From G963677445 sp963677445 (GTDB lineage: Bacteria > Bacteroidota > Ignavibacteria > Ignavibacteriales > Melioribacteraceae): DNA of 64,000 nucleotides. A program made the translations under genes and the position numbers. The stretch is taken from the NCBI GenBank assembly GCA_963677445.2, contig CAXXGF010000034.1, positions 3,923-67,922 on the forward strand, given 5' to 3'. Positions within the stretch are counted from its first letter, which is position 1. Each line of letters opens with the position of its first letter. The notes below the pieces were generated by a model. The model saw only the letters and a program-made list of their open reading frames with translations. It searched no databases and had not been told where the DNA came from. Positions 18,582-28,938 of the stretch are shown in pieces.

Positions 18582-19916
18582 CTATTTGATTAGCGACATC
18601 TTTTTTACTTCGATAAAATCACCGGCTGATATCTGGTAAAAATATGTTCCGGAAGCCAGCGCGGAACCATCGAATTTTAATCTATGGCTGCCCGCTTCCA
18701 TCTTCTGATTCAAAGGTTCAGCAACCACTTCACCAAGAATGTTAAATATTTTGACACTCACCTTGACATCTTCAGGCAGGCTGAATTTAATCATAGTTGA
18801 AGGATTAAAAGGATTGGGATAGTTCTGACTAAGATCGAAATTCAAAGGTATTTCAAGAGATGTTACTTCAATATATTTCACCGTTTCATTGGTGATAATT
18901 ATTTCTTCACCCGGAGCGATAGTCACATCGAGCAATTCTCCGTTAAATGTGTCCCTTAGCCGCAGCGATATATCCCCGGCCTGTATTTTCAGAGGGTACC
19001 GCGCACCTGAAATTTGGATTATATTCGCGCCCGATTGAAGATCAGCGGCCATCATATTACCCGCGAAACGAACATCAAACGCCCCTTCGGGAGGAAGAGG
19101 CGGCAGCTCAGCTTTTCCTGTCATTTGTGAATTGATAAAAAGCGAAGTTTTATTACCGGCATTGTCTGCGATTAAAATCCTTGAGGAACCGCTTAGTTTA
19201 TTTTCATTGCCCGCGACTCTCTTTTTTAAAGACTGATTAATAACTATCTCTCCTGATTCTGCTGATTTTACCCAGTATCCATACCCGGGAGAAAGAATAT
19301 CAGCTATATTATATCCCTGCTGATAAAGGAAAAAAGAAGAGGTAATAATATCGGCCGGCTGGGTAACTATATTGTCGGCATCAAATTCTTCATTATAAAC
19401 ACCTATCATATTCCAGCCCGCATTGAGCTGGATATTGTCAGTAATTTGCTCCCCGCTGATACTGATATTTTCCTGTGAATCAAATTTCAGCCAGTATCCA
19501 TAACCCGGTTCAAGAATATCGGCGCTGAAATATCCATTCTCAAAATGAAACGCGTTTGAAACAGCCGCGGGAAACAATGAATTCAGGGACATATCTTCAG
19601 CCATAGCCGGAACGGAAATAATATTCCAGTCGGCATTTACCGAAAATGTGGATGTGATTCCCAATAGTGAAGGACCGTATCCTTCAGCGTCAAATGTCAT
19701 TCTTGATACATCCGATATCAGCGAAGAGCCCGATTGATTGTCTGTCAAATGAAAATTTATTGAATCACCGGAACTGCTGAAGGTTATTTTTCTCAATGAT
19801 TCAACAGGAGCATTCCTGAAACTCCCGTCGGAATATTTTACATTCAGGTAGTCCTGCCCATTTATTATAATGAAAAGAAAAACAATTACCATAAATGTCA
19901 TTTTGACCAGTTTCAT
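18582..19916 (-). CDS. Secreted protein with T9SS type A sorting domain
   Basis: 444 residues starting at ATG 19916, chosen because GGAGGT lies five bases upstream and a signal peptide follows at once (KLVKMTFMVIVFLFIIINGQ); in-frame upstream codons lack this. Two internal repeats of about 55 residues each begin with W-x-I/M and end with PGYGYWLK / PGYGYWVK (about 85-235). The C-terminal about 80 residues are a T9SS sorting domain: LSQNYPNPFNPSTMIKFSLP ... VKIFNILGEVV ... GTYFYQISAGDF. Exported across both membranes and anchored or released by the type IX system. Function unknown. Confidence 0.9.
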   Translation of the reverse strand: MKLVKMTFMVIVFLFIIINGQDYLNVKYSDGSFRNAPVESLRKITFSSSGDSINFHLTDNQSGSSLISDVSRMTFDAEGYGPSLLGITSTFSVNADWNIISVPAMAEDMSLNSLFPAAVSNAFHFENGYFSADILEPGYGYWLKFDSQENISISGEQITDNIQLNAGWNMIGVYNEEFDADNIVTQPADIITSSFFLYQQGYNIADILSPGYGYWVKSAESGEIVINQSLKKRVAGNENKLSGSSRILIADNAGNKTSLFINSQMTGKAELPPLPPEGAFDVRFAGNMMAADLQSGANIIQISGARYPLKIQAGDISLRLRDTFNGELLDVTIAPGEEIIITNETVKYIEVTSLEIPLNFDLSQNYPNPFNPSTMIKFSLPEDVKVSVKIFNILGEVVAEPLNQKMEAGSHRLKFDGSALASGTYFYQISAGDFIEVKKMSLIK

Positions 19917-20097
19917 TTCGGACCTCCGGTAAAGACGATAAATTTCAACATAGAAAAACAAATAAAATTTCAATTGTATTGATTTAATATAAGTCAAATA
20001 GAATTAATCCGCATCCGAAATCTTTTATTTTCATGCGGGATTCATCTTATAAACAAATAAAAGGAGGTAATAATAGTAAATTTCCTCCCTGAAATTT

Positions 20098-21462
20098 CTA
20101 CTTTTGTAAAACCTGGCTGAGCATCCTCTTTAATTCTCTGATATTCGCCGGTCTTCCAATTATCCTCTTTTTATGGTCAGTCAGAAACATAGTCGGAGTC
20201 GCGTAAACAGAATAATCAATCGCGGTTTTCCCTGACCAGCCTGCTTTTTCAATTACATGAATAAAATCAAACTTTTTCTTCTCAACATATTCCTGCCATA
20301 CTTTATTATCCTCATCCAGCGAAATCGCTACTATTTCCAGTTTATCCTTTTCCACCGTTTTGAGAAAATCATTCAATTCGGGAAGTAATTCATTGCAGTG
20401 AGGGCACTCAATCGAATAAAACAAAAGCAAAATATTTTCCGCCTCAACATCGTTTAGTTTTAGCAGGTCATCATTTCTGTCCGGAAGGGAAAATTCCGGA
20501 ACTCTTTCCCCTTTCCCGAACTTTTTTGCCTGCTCAATTCTTTTCGCGATCGCGTTCTCAAGCATTTCATTCAGGCACAAGTCATCCCTGACCACATAAT
20601 TTTCCACAATGTAATCAATAATCAGATCAAACCCGAACTGCCTGAATCCGTTTACCAGGTAATCAACAATATGCTGATAAACCAAAAGATCGGCGCGGGC
20701 TTTAACAAGCAAGGTATCAATTGCTTTCATAAACTCCTGCTCAAGCTCTCCTTTCGAAAGGTTCGGATTACGATAATATGTAAGATATTCTATCGCTTTA
20801 TTTGTAAAAACATCTGAGTATATAAGATCATAATCATTAAAATCAACCTTATCGAGAGCGTGTTTTTTCAGGTATTCAAGCTGTGGTCCGGGAGGAAGAA
20901 TCATATCAACAACCGGAAGCTGCGACGATTTGATATACCTGGCAATAAAACTACCCTTATCTTTTTGTGATTCACTATTAACAAAATCGAGGTAATCATT
21001 CCTGAGCTTCAACAGAGTATTCCTTGTAAAGGAATAATATTCATCATCGCGGGGATAATTCGTGAGGATCAACTGAAGCAATTCACTTTTTATTTTAAAA
21101 TCCCTGTTGAGTTTCAGCAACCGGAAATAAAGTCTGTTGCTTTCAGATTTGACAATTTTAAGACTGTCCGTTATCGCTTTAATACCAGTTTCCAAAACAA
21201 CATCGCCACCATCATAAATAAAATTCAGGAAATGACTCTCGTCAATTTTTAAGCGGTATATTCCATAATTGTTTCCCTCGAGATCAACTGAATATTTTTC
21301 CTCTGAATATTTAAGTGAATCAATCAATCTTAGGGTTTCCCCTTCCAAAATAAATAATTCAGCAGGTTTATCTGTACCTTTGATGATGATTGAAATTTGC
21401 TGGGCATTGACTAAATGAAAAGTGATCAAAACCAGAAAAAAGAAAAGTAATTTTCCCCTCAT
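20098..21462 (-). CDS. TlpA-like periplasmic thioredoxin-fold protein
   Basis: 454 residues from ATG 21462, which has GGAAGAGAA upstream and opens a clear signal peptide (RGKLLFFFLVLITFHLVNA); the longer frame adds 30 unlikely residues. The N-terminal beta domain and helical middle resemble the DUF4369/DUF5106 arrangement. The C-terminal redoxin domain has CPHC (353-356) and the cis-proline block YATPTMFLTD. Likely thiol-disulfide exchange in the periplasm. Similar in plan to the protein at 13909-15324 but clearly diverged. Confidence 0.87.
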   Translation of the reverse strand: MRGKLLFFFLVLITFHLVNAQQISIIIKGTDKPAELFILEGETLRLIDSLKYSEEKYSVDLEGNNYGIYRLKIDESHFLNFIYDGGDVVLETGIKAITDSLKIVKSESNRLYFRLLKLNRDFKIKSELLQLILTNYPRDDEYYSFTRNTLLKLRNDYLDFVNSESQKDKGSFIARYIKSSQLPVVDMILPPGPQLEYLKKHALDKVDFNDYDLIYSDVFTNKAIEYLTYYRNPNLSKGELEQEFMKAIDTLLVKARADLLVYQHIVDYLVNGFRQFGFDLIIDYIVENYVVRDDLCLNEMLENAIAKRIEQAKKFGKGERVPEFSLPDRNDDLLKLNDVEAENILLLFYSIECPHCNELLPELNDFLKTVEKDKLEIVAISLDEDNKVWQEYVEKKKFDFIHVIEKAGWSGKTAIDYSVYATPTMFLTDHKKRIIGRPANIRELKRMLSQVLQK

Positions 21463-21589
21463 AACAAATTCTCTTCCAACTTTTATTTTAAAAAACATGT
21501 ATAAACTTAAACTGGTCAACCCGGAACAAATTTGTAAAATAATAATGATCAAAAATGATTAATATTTACACTACCTGAAAATAACAAAA

Positions 21590-22460
21590 TTACTCTTTTA
21601 CAAAAATAATTTTTTCTACCGCTGCCCTGAAAAAATCTTTCGACCATATATCAAAAACCTCACTATTATCGATAAAAGGTTGCACATCATTTACCGCCTG
21701 AGCTATATCCGGCTCTTCAATTCTTTGACAAATCAACTTGTAAGAATTTTTTCTCAGAAAGTGGATCAGAATCGCGGTAATCTCCTGAGTCCCTCATACG
21801 GGATTCAAGGTGCTTAAGATTTAGCTTAGGGTATTTGGATACATACCAGGTAAAATCATACCAGTCACGGCCTTTAATCCTCGTTTTCCATTTACGACAT
21901 AATACAGCATGCATCTTTCCTGCAAATAGTGAAGGCAGTGTGAATGCCCTGACCGCAAACTGAACCGGCTTGAAAACATATTTCATCTCGGTGTTAAAAT
22001 CCGGAGGAGGAATTGTATCCACTTCCAGCTTTATTTTTAGTGAAGCCTGCCTGTTTATTCCCCTGATAAGATTTTCCGGAACTTCCACTTTTAATAACTG
22101 CATATATGTACTCGTTTTTATAAAAGCCGAGTCAATCTGCGTTCTGCTTTTTTTAATTTTTCTTTCAAAGTTCACATCAAAACCCCAGTCATGTAGTTCT
22201 CTTGTAATCGTATTGCCAAATTTATCAAAATCAAATTCGGCGGTTTTTAAGAGAGAAAAGTCAAGATCTTCCGAGTATCTGTCGAGCTGATATAGCACAC
22301 GTAACGCGGTTTCCCCGTAAAAAGCAGCCTGATCAAAAAATTTAGCTCTCCATAACGCGAATAAGGTCAAAGATTGCAATAGTTCCCGTAAATACTGTAA
22401 CAGTTCCGCTTCGGATTTCGGAGTCTTTCCTCTAAAAAAATCGATCATTAACTCATTCAT
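21590..22460 (-). pseudogene. AbiEii/AbiGii-type nucleotidyltransferase toxin with frameshift
   Basis: The first frame runs from ATG 22460 to a stop at 21717 and holds the family core: YGETALRVLYQLDRYSEDLD (about 48-67, the G..L....RxxxDxD nucleotidyltransferase site) and GRDWYDFTWYVSKYP near residue 195. The family's C-terminus continues in the +1 frame: RIEEPDIAQAVNDVQPFIDN, SEVFDIWSKDFF, ending at 21590. The switch lies at a run of six T on the plus strand (21747-21752); the whole span is 290 codons plus one base. Toxins of this family transfer NTP to tRNA or other targets; its antitoxin is mostly lost, so this locus is probably inactive. Confidence 0.85.
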
Positions 22461-22539
22461 CGCTCATTAGCTCCCTTTTGGCAAATTTAACAAACCAATT
22501 AATTTTTCTTGAAGCATAAACTTTGTTATAAAATTGGTT
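22453..22539 (-). pseudogene. Possible 3' relic of the AbiEii antitoxin gene
   Basis: A 28-codon frame (NQFYNKVYASRKINWFVKFA, KRELMSDE) ends in a TGA overlapping the toxin start in ATGAATGA, the arrangement expected of an upstream antitoxin gene. An in-frame TAG lies just before it and nothing coding is visible further upstream. The assignment rests on position more than on sequence. Confidence 0.35.
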
Positions 22540-23578
22540 CTATATGAAATACAGTGGGTGATTTTTGTCTTGTCCATAGGACTCCTCTGGAGACACAAAA
22601 ATTAACTCTCCTTCGGCGAGCAGGCAAAAAAAGTCAAGGCTGCAAAAAATAAGCTGAAAATCAATTCTCTCCACTAAAATGAAAGAACCCGGCACATAAA
22701 AAGACATGTGTCTCAAACAGCTTTCCTTTTTTAACGCTACGTTCATTTGCTTTTCTTAACGCTTATTTTTTGAGGTCGCCTTAATAGATAAAAACAATAT
22801 TGAGAGAGGATAACGAAATATTCTTACTGTTATTATTCTGCCAGTTTATGGAAGAGGATTATAAAATAGTTGCATTTCAAAATACGTGATGTCAGGAGCT
22901 CTGTAATAGTTTATGAGTGTATATTTATGTCCATTCAATGAACGGCTGTCCTTTCATTACCCACTGGATTTTATATAGAACCAAAAAATTGTGTTCTGTA
23001 ACTCGTTGTATAACAACAACATAGCAAAATTATATATTTTGGTGAAAATCATAAATTGCTATGTTACAATAAGTTATGATTTGTGTAGTGCCTTACAAAT
23101 TAAGTGGTTGTATTTCAAATACTTAAGGCATCACGCTCGGAAATGGGGTTAGAGAATAAAGTTTCATATATTATAAAATAATAAGAGTATATACTAATAT
23201 TAATATACTTAACAAAATATAACAGCAACAGAAAAACAAACAATAATAACCGCATCGAAATTGAAATATTCCACAAATTTTTCTGTTATTTACTAAAAAA
23301 AAAAAATTTGCTTACGATAATGTTCATAGAATTTTCGCACAGGTTGACTGGTCCTGTAATACTTTAGACTTCAATAAGACAAAAATTAAAAGATTTTTTC
23401 AATAGCGTTGATCCTATTGTCACAAAATAAGAAATTCATTCAGCTTAAGTGACGATCAATTCTAAACAGGCTTTTTATGTCATAAAATAACAAGTCCTGC
23501 AAACAAATGTTATGTAACTGTATATAAAAAAACACAATGATCAAAAATCTATCACAATAAATATAAATGAGAGACTAT
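22540..23578. other. Long AT-rich intergenic region
   Basis: About 1 kb without a convincing gene. The part at 22560-22780, read on the minus strand, resembles a non-coding repeat common in Bacteroidota (AGCGTTAAAAAAGGAAAGCT and similar). An inverted copy of the short palindromic repeat (CTGCCAGTTTATGG) is at about 22836-22851. 22990-23570 is very AT-rich and presumably carries the promoter of the chemotaxis receptor. Confidence 0.5.
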
Positions 23579-25651
23579 ATGAACTGGTTTAAAAATCTTA
23601 AGATCAGAAATAAGCTTCTGTCTGGTTTTGGTACAATTGCTTTGATCGGAGTAATAATAGGCTATATTGGCATTATCAATATTAATTCAATCGAAGAGAA
23701 CGATAAACAGTTATATGAAAATATGACTGTTCCTATATCCTGGATGAGCGAAATCTCAACATACTTTCAGAGAATTCGGGTAAATACAAGAGATATTATT
23801 CTCGCGAATGAGATTCAGGAGATTGAAAAATATGCCCGGCTTATTCAAGAATACAGAGATACGATTGATTCTTATGGTGACAAATTTAATGAGCGTATTT
23901 TATCTGACAGGATGAACGAGGCTTATTTATCTTTCACAAAAGCAAGAGTTGCTTTCGGGAAGGACCTTGATGAATTGGAGAAATTGGCAAGGGAAAACAA
24001 AGATGATGAGGCGTTTAAGTTATTAAAAGGCAAAATGCGTTTCTCGGCGGATGCAGAAATGAATGCAATCAGTGACATAGTAAACTTAAAGGTGGATGAT
24101 GCTAATACCAAGCGTATAACAAATCAAAACAGTTCCCAATCTTCATCAAGAACAATGTTTATCATAATGTTTTTTGCGTTTGCGGTTTCTATTGGCTTTG
24201 GAATATATGTAGCCGGATTGATAGACAAACCAATAAAACAGGTTCTGGAAAGAATGAAAAGTCTGTCCGGAATTTGTATTGCGAACCTCGCAAAAGGCAG
24301 TGAACAGCTTGCGGTAGGAGATTTTAATATAAATATTGTTACAGGAACAAAACATCTTGAATTTGATTCGAAAGATGAAATAGGTGAACTTGCCGTAAAC
24401 ATGAATGAGGTTATAACAAATACCCAGGGAACTGTGGCTTCTGTTGAAAAAGCAGTAAAAGCGGTTAATGAAACAGTTAGTGAAATAAATTTACTGGTAA
24501 ATGCCGCGATTAACGGGGAATTAAACACAAGGGGAAACATTCAAAAATTTAATGGCAGTTACAGGGAGCTGGTTGAAGGACTAAATAAAACTTTGGAAGC
24601 AGTTACCGCGCCAATAAACGATCAAAGTGAAGCGCTGGGAAAAATGTCAGAAGGAGACTTGACTGCAAGAATGACTGGTGAATATAAAGGTGATTTTAAA
24701 ATAATAAAAGAGAGCATAAATAAACTTGGTGATTCACTAATCTCACTTGTTGCCGATGTGGCTGAAACAATATCGGCAACTGCCAGCGCCAGCGCTCAAA
24801 TATCATCCAGTTCCGAGGAAATGGCAGCCGGAGCTCAGGAGCAGAGCGCTCAGGCCTCAGAAGTAGCCACGGCGATTGAACAAATGACAACTACAATTCT
24901 ACAGTCAAGCCAAAACGCGAGCAAAGCCTCGGAGAATTCCAAAAACGCTATGAGTATCGCGAATGAAGGAGGAAAGATAGTCCGGGAAACTGTTGAAGGA
25001 ATGAAACGTATATCTGATGTTGTCAGCAACGCGGCAAGTATGGTTCAGGAACTTGGAAATAATAGCGATCAGATTGGAGAAATAATCCAGGTCATTGATG
25101 ATATAGCTGATCAAACAAACTTATTGGCGCTAAACGCGGCCATTGAAGCTGCCAGAGCAGGCGAGCAGGGCAGGGGTTTTGCGGTTGTAGCTGATGAAGT
25201 AAGAAAACTTGCGGAAAGAACTACAAAAGCAACAAAGGAAATAGCGTCAATGATTAAAAAAATTCAAACTGATACGAAAGAAGCTGTTAATTCTATTAAT
25301 ACCGGAACAAAAGAGGTTGAAAAAGGGAAAGAACTCGCTAATAAATCGGGAGAAAGCCTTGAACAGATAATACGGGGTTCCAATGAAACCCTGGATATGA
25401 TAATGCAGGTCGCAACAGCCAGTGAAGAACAGTCTATGGCCTCCGAACAAATAAGCAAAAGCATAGAAGGCATTAGCAGTGTAACACATGAATCCGCCGC
25501 CGGCACTCAACAAATTGCGAAGGCAGCTGAGGACTTGAACAGATTAACCGAAAATCTACAAAACCTGATTTCGAGGTTTAATATTCAGGATAAAGGTAAT
25601 AGCTCAATTGGTATTTCTGTTGCGCCAAAGGAAAAATTATTTTTGACATGA
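23579..25651 (+). CDS. Methyl-accepting chemotaxis protein
   Basis: About 690 residues. I place the start at ATG 23579 (MNWFKNLKIRNKLL), a classic MCP beginning, with GAGAG upstream; an ATG at 23567 is the alternative. Order: TM1 (about 15-36), periplasmic four-helix-bundle sensor (about 40-190), TM2 (FIIMFFAFAVSIGFGIYVAG, about 197-216), HAMP repeats (about 217-400), and the cytoplasmic signalling domain with hairpin tip DQTNLLALNAAIEAARAGEQ GRGFAVVADEVRKLAE. It relays ligand or repellent sensing to CheA/CheW, encoded elsewhere. Its ligand is unknown. A hairpin terminator follows at 25806. Confidence 0.96.
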   Translation: MNWFKNLKIRNKLLSGFGTIALIGVIIGYIGIININSIEENDKQLYENMTVPISWMSEISTYFQRIRVNTRDIILANEIQEIEKYARLIQEYRDTIDSYGDKFNERILSDRMNEAYLSFTKARVAFGKDLDELEKLARENKDDEAFKLLKGKMRFSADAEMNAISDIVNLKVDDANTKRITNQNSSQSSSRTMFIIMFFAFAVSIGFGIYVAGLIDKPIKQVLERMKSLSGICIANLAKGSEQLAVGDFNINIVTGTKHLEFDSKDEIGELAVNMNEVITNTQGTVASVEKAVKAVNETVSEINLLVNAAINGELNTRGNIQKFNGSYRELVEGLNKTLEAVTAPINDQSEALGKMSEGDLTARMTGEYKGDFKIIKESINKLGDSLISLVADVAETISATASASAQISSSSEEMAAGAQEQSAQASEVATAIEQMTTTILQSSQNASKASENSKNAMSIANEGGKIVRETVEGMKRISDVVSNAASMVQELGNNSDQIGEIIQVIDDIADQTNLLALNAAIEAARAGEQGRGFAVVADEVRKLAERTTKATKEIASMIKKIQTDTKEAVNSINTGTKEVEKGKELANKSGESLEQIIRGSNETLDMIMQVATASEEQSMASEQISKSIEGISSVTHESAAGTQQIAKAAEDLNRLTENLQNLISRFNIQDKGNSSIGISVAPKEKLFLT

Positions 25652-26181
25652 TGAAATACAGATGTTAGAAAACTTGTCGTATTTAATCCGGCGGTTTTAG
25701 TAACAGAAGAAATGGAAGCTTAAACTATCAGCTTATTAAAATGATTTTTGAGAATATGTTCTGAAAAACAAAAACAGCAGTGTAAACAATATTTTTCCAG
25801 ATTATAAGCCGATTGGAGATAATTCAATCGGCTTTTAATTTAAAATTTCCGAATACATCATATCTCAAAAAAATAGCGCGTTGAAAACAATGTATCTCCA
25901 GTTCCTGAATGGTTGAAATATTTACGTTCTTACATCCAATTTTCATTCTCCTCAGGAAAGCAATATATAATGTTACGTGAATATACTGAGATATGGATTT
26001 TTAATAGCTGGTGTTTTTGAGGTTCTGAATCGGACTTATCCAGGATATGATATTGATTTAAATTATTTTAATGAATCTTCTTAATCTACCCTGGCGGCAT
26101 TTATTATTGACAAGATAAAATCTTTGAGGTGTAATTTGCTGCGAGAAGTCCGCCGCAAAAATTGCTGGAAAATTTTAGTAT
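25652..26181. other. Intergenic region before the IS
   Basis: Holds the terminator at 25806-25834 and then about 350 bp of AT-rich DNA leading to the insertion site. No recognisable gene. Confidence 0.5.
25806..25834 (+). terminator. Terminator-like hairpin after the MCP gene
   Basis: Perfect 10-bp stem AAGCCGATTG / CAATCGGCTT with a 9-base loop, followed by TTAATTTAAAATTT. The T-run is imperfect but position (155 bases after the stop) and stem support termination. Confidence 0.7.
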
Positions 26182-26185
26182 ATTT

Positions 26186-27846
26186 AGGGTCTACTGAATT
26201 TATGCAAAGGTAAATTTGCCTGTAATAGCAGTGTGGTTCATTATTTGTCTGATATTTTCTAATATTGTTCTCATAAATAGCGATTTCATAATTCTTATAA
26301 TGTATTTTAGTAACGACAAAAATAAATTGTCCATTATTTTTACATAACGGACAATGTTCATCACAAAAAAGATTGCTCCTATCCAACTTTCAGATGTATC
26401 CTGTCTCCTCGCCCCTATTTCACCCAGCCCGTATCCGTTTCTTCCCTGTCCGAACTTTCCTTCTATTTCGGAGCGTTTGGCATTATCCTTTTTCCTTCTT
26501 TGCTTTTCTTCCTCCATCTCTTTCTCCTTTGGCCTGCCCAATGGCTTGCCATTGGTTTTTATCCCTTTTTCTGATAAATATTTTCTATTCGCCCTTGTTA
26601 AATATTTGAGGTCTGTTATTACTACTTCCGGATAATAGCCGTAAAACTGATAATACTTCTCAACCTGATATTCCATATCGCTTCCTTCATCATACGCATC
26701 CCAACTTAAGTTATCTATCCTCGCAAATCCATCTATGAGTGATACGCCGATCTTTGCTCCAAACTCCACTTTAGATTTTGCTTTCCCTCTGACTATTGGT
26801 CTTACATAGGGCTGGCTTATATTTACTATTCTGTCTGATACTCGATGGCTCTTCTTTTTGTACATTTCTTCCTGTTGACTGTAGAGCAATTGTATTACCC
26901 AAAATTGTTTCTGCTCTCTTTTGTTTAATGGGAATTCCTTCCCTTCAAACATATCTAATAATTTATGAATACTCTTGATATTTCTTCTTAAATATCTGAT
27001 TTGCTTCCCTACTGCTTTCCTGATCTCTCTGTGTGTTTTATTGCCTTTTTTCGATTCTGACAGGTATTCTTTTGCCGCTCTTTGTCGATAGCTGCGCGGC
27101 TTTTTAGTCAAATCTGTTTTTTTGTATAGTATGTCTATCAGGTTTTCGCTTATCAGCCTTGCTTCATTTAGCAAATCCAGATCGGTCGGATATTTGATTT
27201 TCTGTTCAGCTGCTGTCGCGTCAAGTATCAGTTTCCCTTGATTTTTGCTTATCTCCTCTTTTTCTTCTCCTGATTCTGGCAGTACCTCTTCGTTATCTTT
27301 ATCCGCGGCTTTGGCTTCGGTTTTCTTTTTATTTCTTTCTACTATCTTTAATATCTCTTCTGTCATTTCATCAAACTGCTCATATCCCATTCGCTTCCGT
27401 ATATGAACCATCAGACTTGGATCAAATGCTGCCTCCTTCTGGAAACTGGTAAATCCAAGAAAATATTGTATGTAGATATTTTCCTTTATCTGCTCTAATA
27501 TTTCTACATCACTATATCCATATTTGTGTTTTAGTATTAAAGCGCCGATAACCAGTCTGCCGCTTTTGGCATATCTTCCATGTTTTTTGTCGAAGTTCCT
27601 TGAGTAGATTTCTTCCAGCTTTTCCCATGGCATTAGTTTTGACAATTTCACCCAGCGGTTCTCTGGATCCAAGTCTGCTTCAAATGGGTGTTGAAACTCA
27701 AATATTTCTATCTGCTTTGTGTTTTCTATTTTTATCATAAGTGCAAGCTTTTTTATTGCAATATATTAATTTCCTTGCACTTTTGCCACTTTTTATCCTT
27801 CTATATTATTTTATTACAATAACTTAACACTTTTTCAGTACACCCT
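26186..27846 (-). mobile_element. IS1182/IS5-type insertion sequence, complete
   Basis: 1661 bp. Terminal inverted repeats AGGGTCTACTGAA (left) and, reversed, AGGGTGTACTGAA (right) differ at one base. A 4-bp duplication ATTT flanks it (26182-26185 and 27847-27850). It contains one transposase gene on the minus strand. With intact ends and ORF it could be active. It lies between the chemotaxis receptor and the acyltransferase gene. Confidence 0.9.
26200..27738 (-). CDS. IS1182-like transposase (DUF772 + DDE)
   Basis: 512 residues. The N-terminal DUF772 domain (KHGRYAKSGRLVIGALILKH, about 52-71) recognises the ends. DDE residues are likely in LILDATAAEQ (first Asp), EVVITDLKYLTRANRKYL (second Asp) and the C-terminal EIEGKFGQGRNGYGLGEIGA (Glu). 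A lysine/glutamate-rich insert (about 133-165) separates the domains. The stop lies 15 bases inside the left end of the element. Intact. Confidence 0.92.
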   Translation of the reverse strand: MIKIENTKQIEIFEFQHPFEADLDPENRWVKLSKLMPWEKLEEIYSRNFDKKHGRYAKSGRLVIGALILKHKYGYSDVEILEQIKENIYIQYFLGFTSFQKEAAFDPSLMVHIRKRMGYEQFDEMTEEILKIVERNKKKTEAKAADKDNEEVLPESGEEKEEISKNQGKLILDATAAEQKIKYPTDLDLLNEARLISENLIDILYKKTDLTKKPRSYRQRAAKEYLSESKKGNKTHREIRKAVGKQIRYLRRNIKSIHKLLDMFEGKEFPLNKREQKQFWVIQLLYSQQEEMYKKKSHRVSDRIVNISQPYVRPIVRGKAKSKVEFGAKIGVSLIDGFARIDNLSWDAYDEGSDMEYQVEKYYQFYGYYPEVVITDLKYLTRANRKYLSEKGIKTNGKPLGRPKEKEMEEEKQRRKKDNAKRSEIEGKFGQGRNGYGLGEIGARRQDTSESWIGAIFFVMNIVRYVKIMDNLFLSLLKYIIRIMKSLFMRTILENIRQIMNHTAITGKFTFA

Positions 27847-28073
27847 ATTTAGGCACATACGGAGAAATCCTGAAACTGACTAAAGCGGAATCTGAACCTT
27901 TGATCCTCATCCTCTACTCTACTGATTTAGTGGCTTTTCCTCCGCCTCATTCGTAATTCGCAATTAATAGTCCCCCCTTGCTCCGGCCTTTTTTTTCATT
28001 ATCCATGCACATCAAATATATTTTGTTTAATATTGAACTTTAATTTCGGAATAAAAAGTCCTTATCATTCATT

Positions 28074-28910
28074 ATGAATAAATTCAAGCTCCTCCTGATA
28101 AAAATATTATGCGGATATCCACAGGGGATAAAAAACCTCAGCAGATTGCTTTTTATTCCCGCGCTGATAAAATTGTTCGTCTCCCGAAAACATCACGGCA
28201 GCATAATAAATTATAAAAGAAAGCTTGGTATAAAGAACGGCAGTTTATCATTTTTATTCAAATATTATCTCCGGAGGTCTTTTAATGCCCTGGCGGGACT
28301 TTTAATTTGTGAAGCGCCCGAAAAATATTACAGTTATGTTGAGGTGGAAGGGGAAGAATTCATTTCAGCGGAAGAGATCAGAAATAACGGAACGATAGTA
28401 ATTGGCAACCATGGCGCGCCCATGATGCTTATGACTTTTATTTTTACCAATAAATTTAATATTCCCCTGGGTTCATTCGCGTTTCCCGAGACTGTAAAAA
28501 TATTAAAAAGCAGAAAACCAGAAAGAGAGCGGGACCGCCTCGTGCAATCTCTTCCGTTATATGCTTTCGGGGAAGAAAAATCTCTTGTCAGGGGTTTGCT
28601 CAATGGAGAATGGGTTAATATGCTGATGGATGTCCCGTTTCCCCCTCCACATAAAAAAAATATCAGTTTGTTTGGTAAAGAATTCGCCTTTTCTGAATTC
28701 CCGTTCAAACTCGCGCTTAAATATAAAATTTCACTTTTTTTTGTAGGAATAACTTCGTCTCCTGACTCGGGAGGCAAAATAAAATTTAGGATTTCTCCTT
28801 TGGCCGGATTTAATACTCCTGCCGAAGGGGCTGAAAAATATGCGGAAAAACTCGAATATATGCTCCGGGAAGATCCTTTTTCAAATGGTGAAGTACCCTT
28901 ATGGTTTTAA
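28074..28910 (+). CDS. Lysophospholipid acyltransferase-like protein
   Basis: 278 residues. A central motif TIVIGNHGAPMMLMTFIFTN (about 106-125) resembles the H-x4-D/E or GNH block of LpxL/HtrB-type and related membrane acyltransferases, followed by basic patches (KSRKPERERDR) and LMDVPFPPPHKKNISLFGKE, reminiscent of the LpxL 'vD..p......v.ffG' block. The N-terminus is hydrophobic-basic, suggesting peripheral membrane attachment. It probably transfers an acyl chain to a lipid or lipid-linked precursor; the acceptor is unknown. A radical SAM gene follows after 28 bases, so the two are likely cotranscribed. Confidence 0.7.
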   Translation: MNKFKLLLIKILCGYPQGIKNLSRLLFIPALIKLFVSRKHHGSIINYKRKLGIKNGSLSFLFKYYLRRSFNALAGLLICEAPEKYYSYVEVEGEEFISAEEIRNNGTIVIGNHGAPMMLMTFIFTNKFNIPLGSFAFPETVKILKSRKPERERDRLVQSLPLYAFGEEKSLVRGLLNGEWVNMLMDVPFPPPHKKNISLFGKEFAFSEFPFKLALKYKISLFFVGITSSPDSGGKIKFRISPLAGFNTPAEGAEKYAEKLEYMLREDPFSNGEVPLWF

Positions 28911-28938
28911 TCTTTCTTTTGAAAGTAAAGGAAAACAG

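Noticed and set aside
22540..22746. 68-residue reverse-strand frame
   Set aside because: It coincides with a non-coding repeat type often mis-called as a gene in Bacteroidota and has no ribosome-binding site or domain.
26040..27990. A reading frame that seems to rejoin across the IS1182-like element
   Set aside because: Removing the element gives an open frame of about 65 codons, but it has no recognisable family and could be chance.
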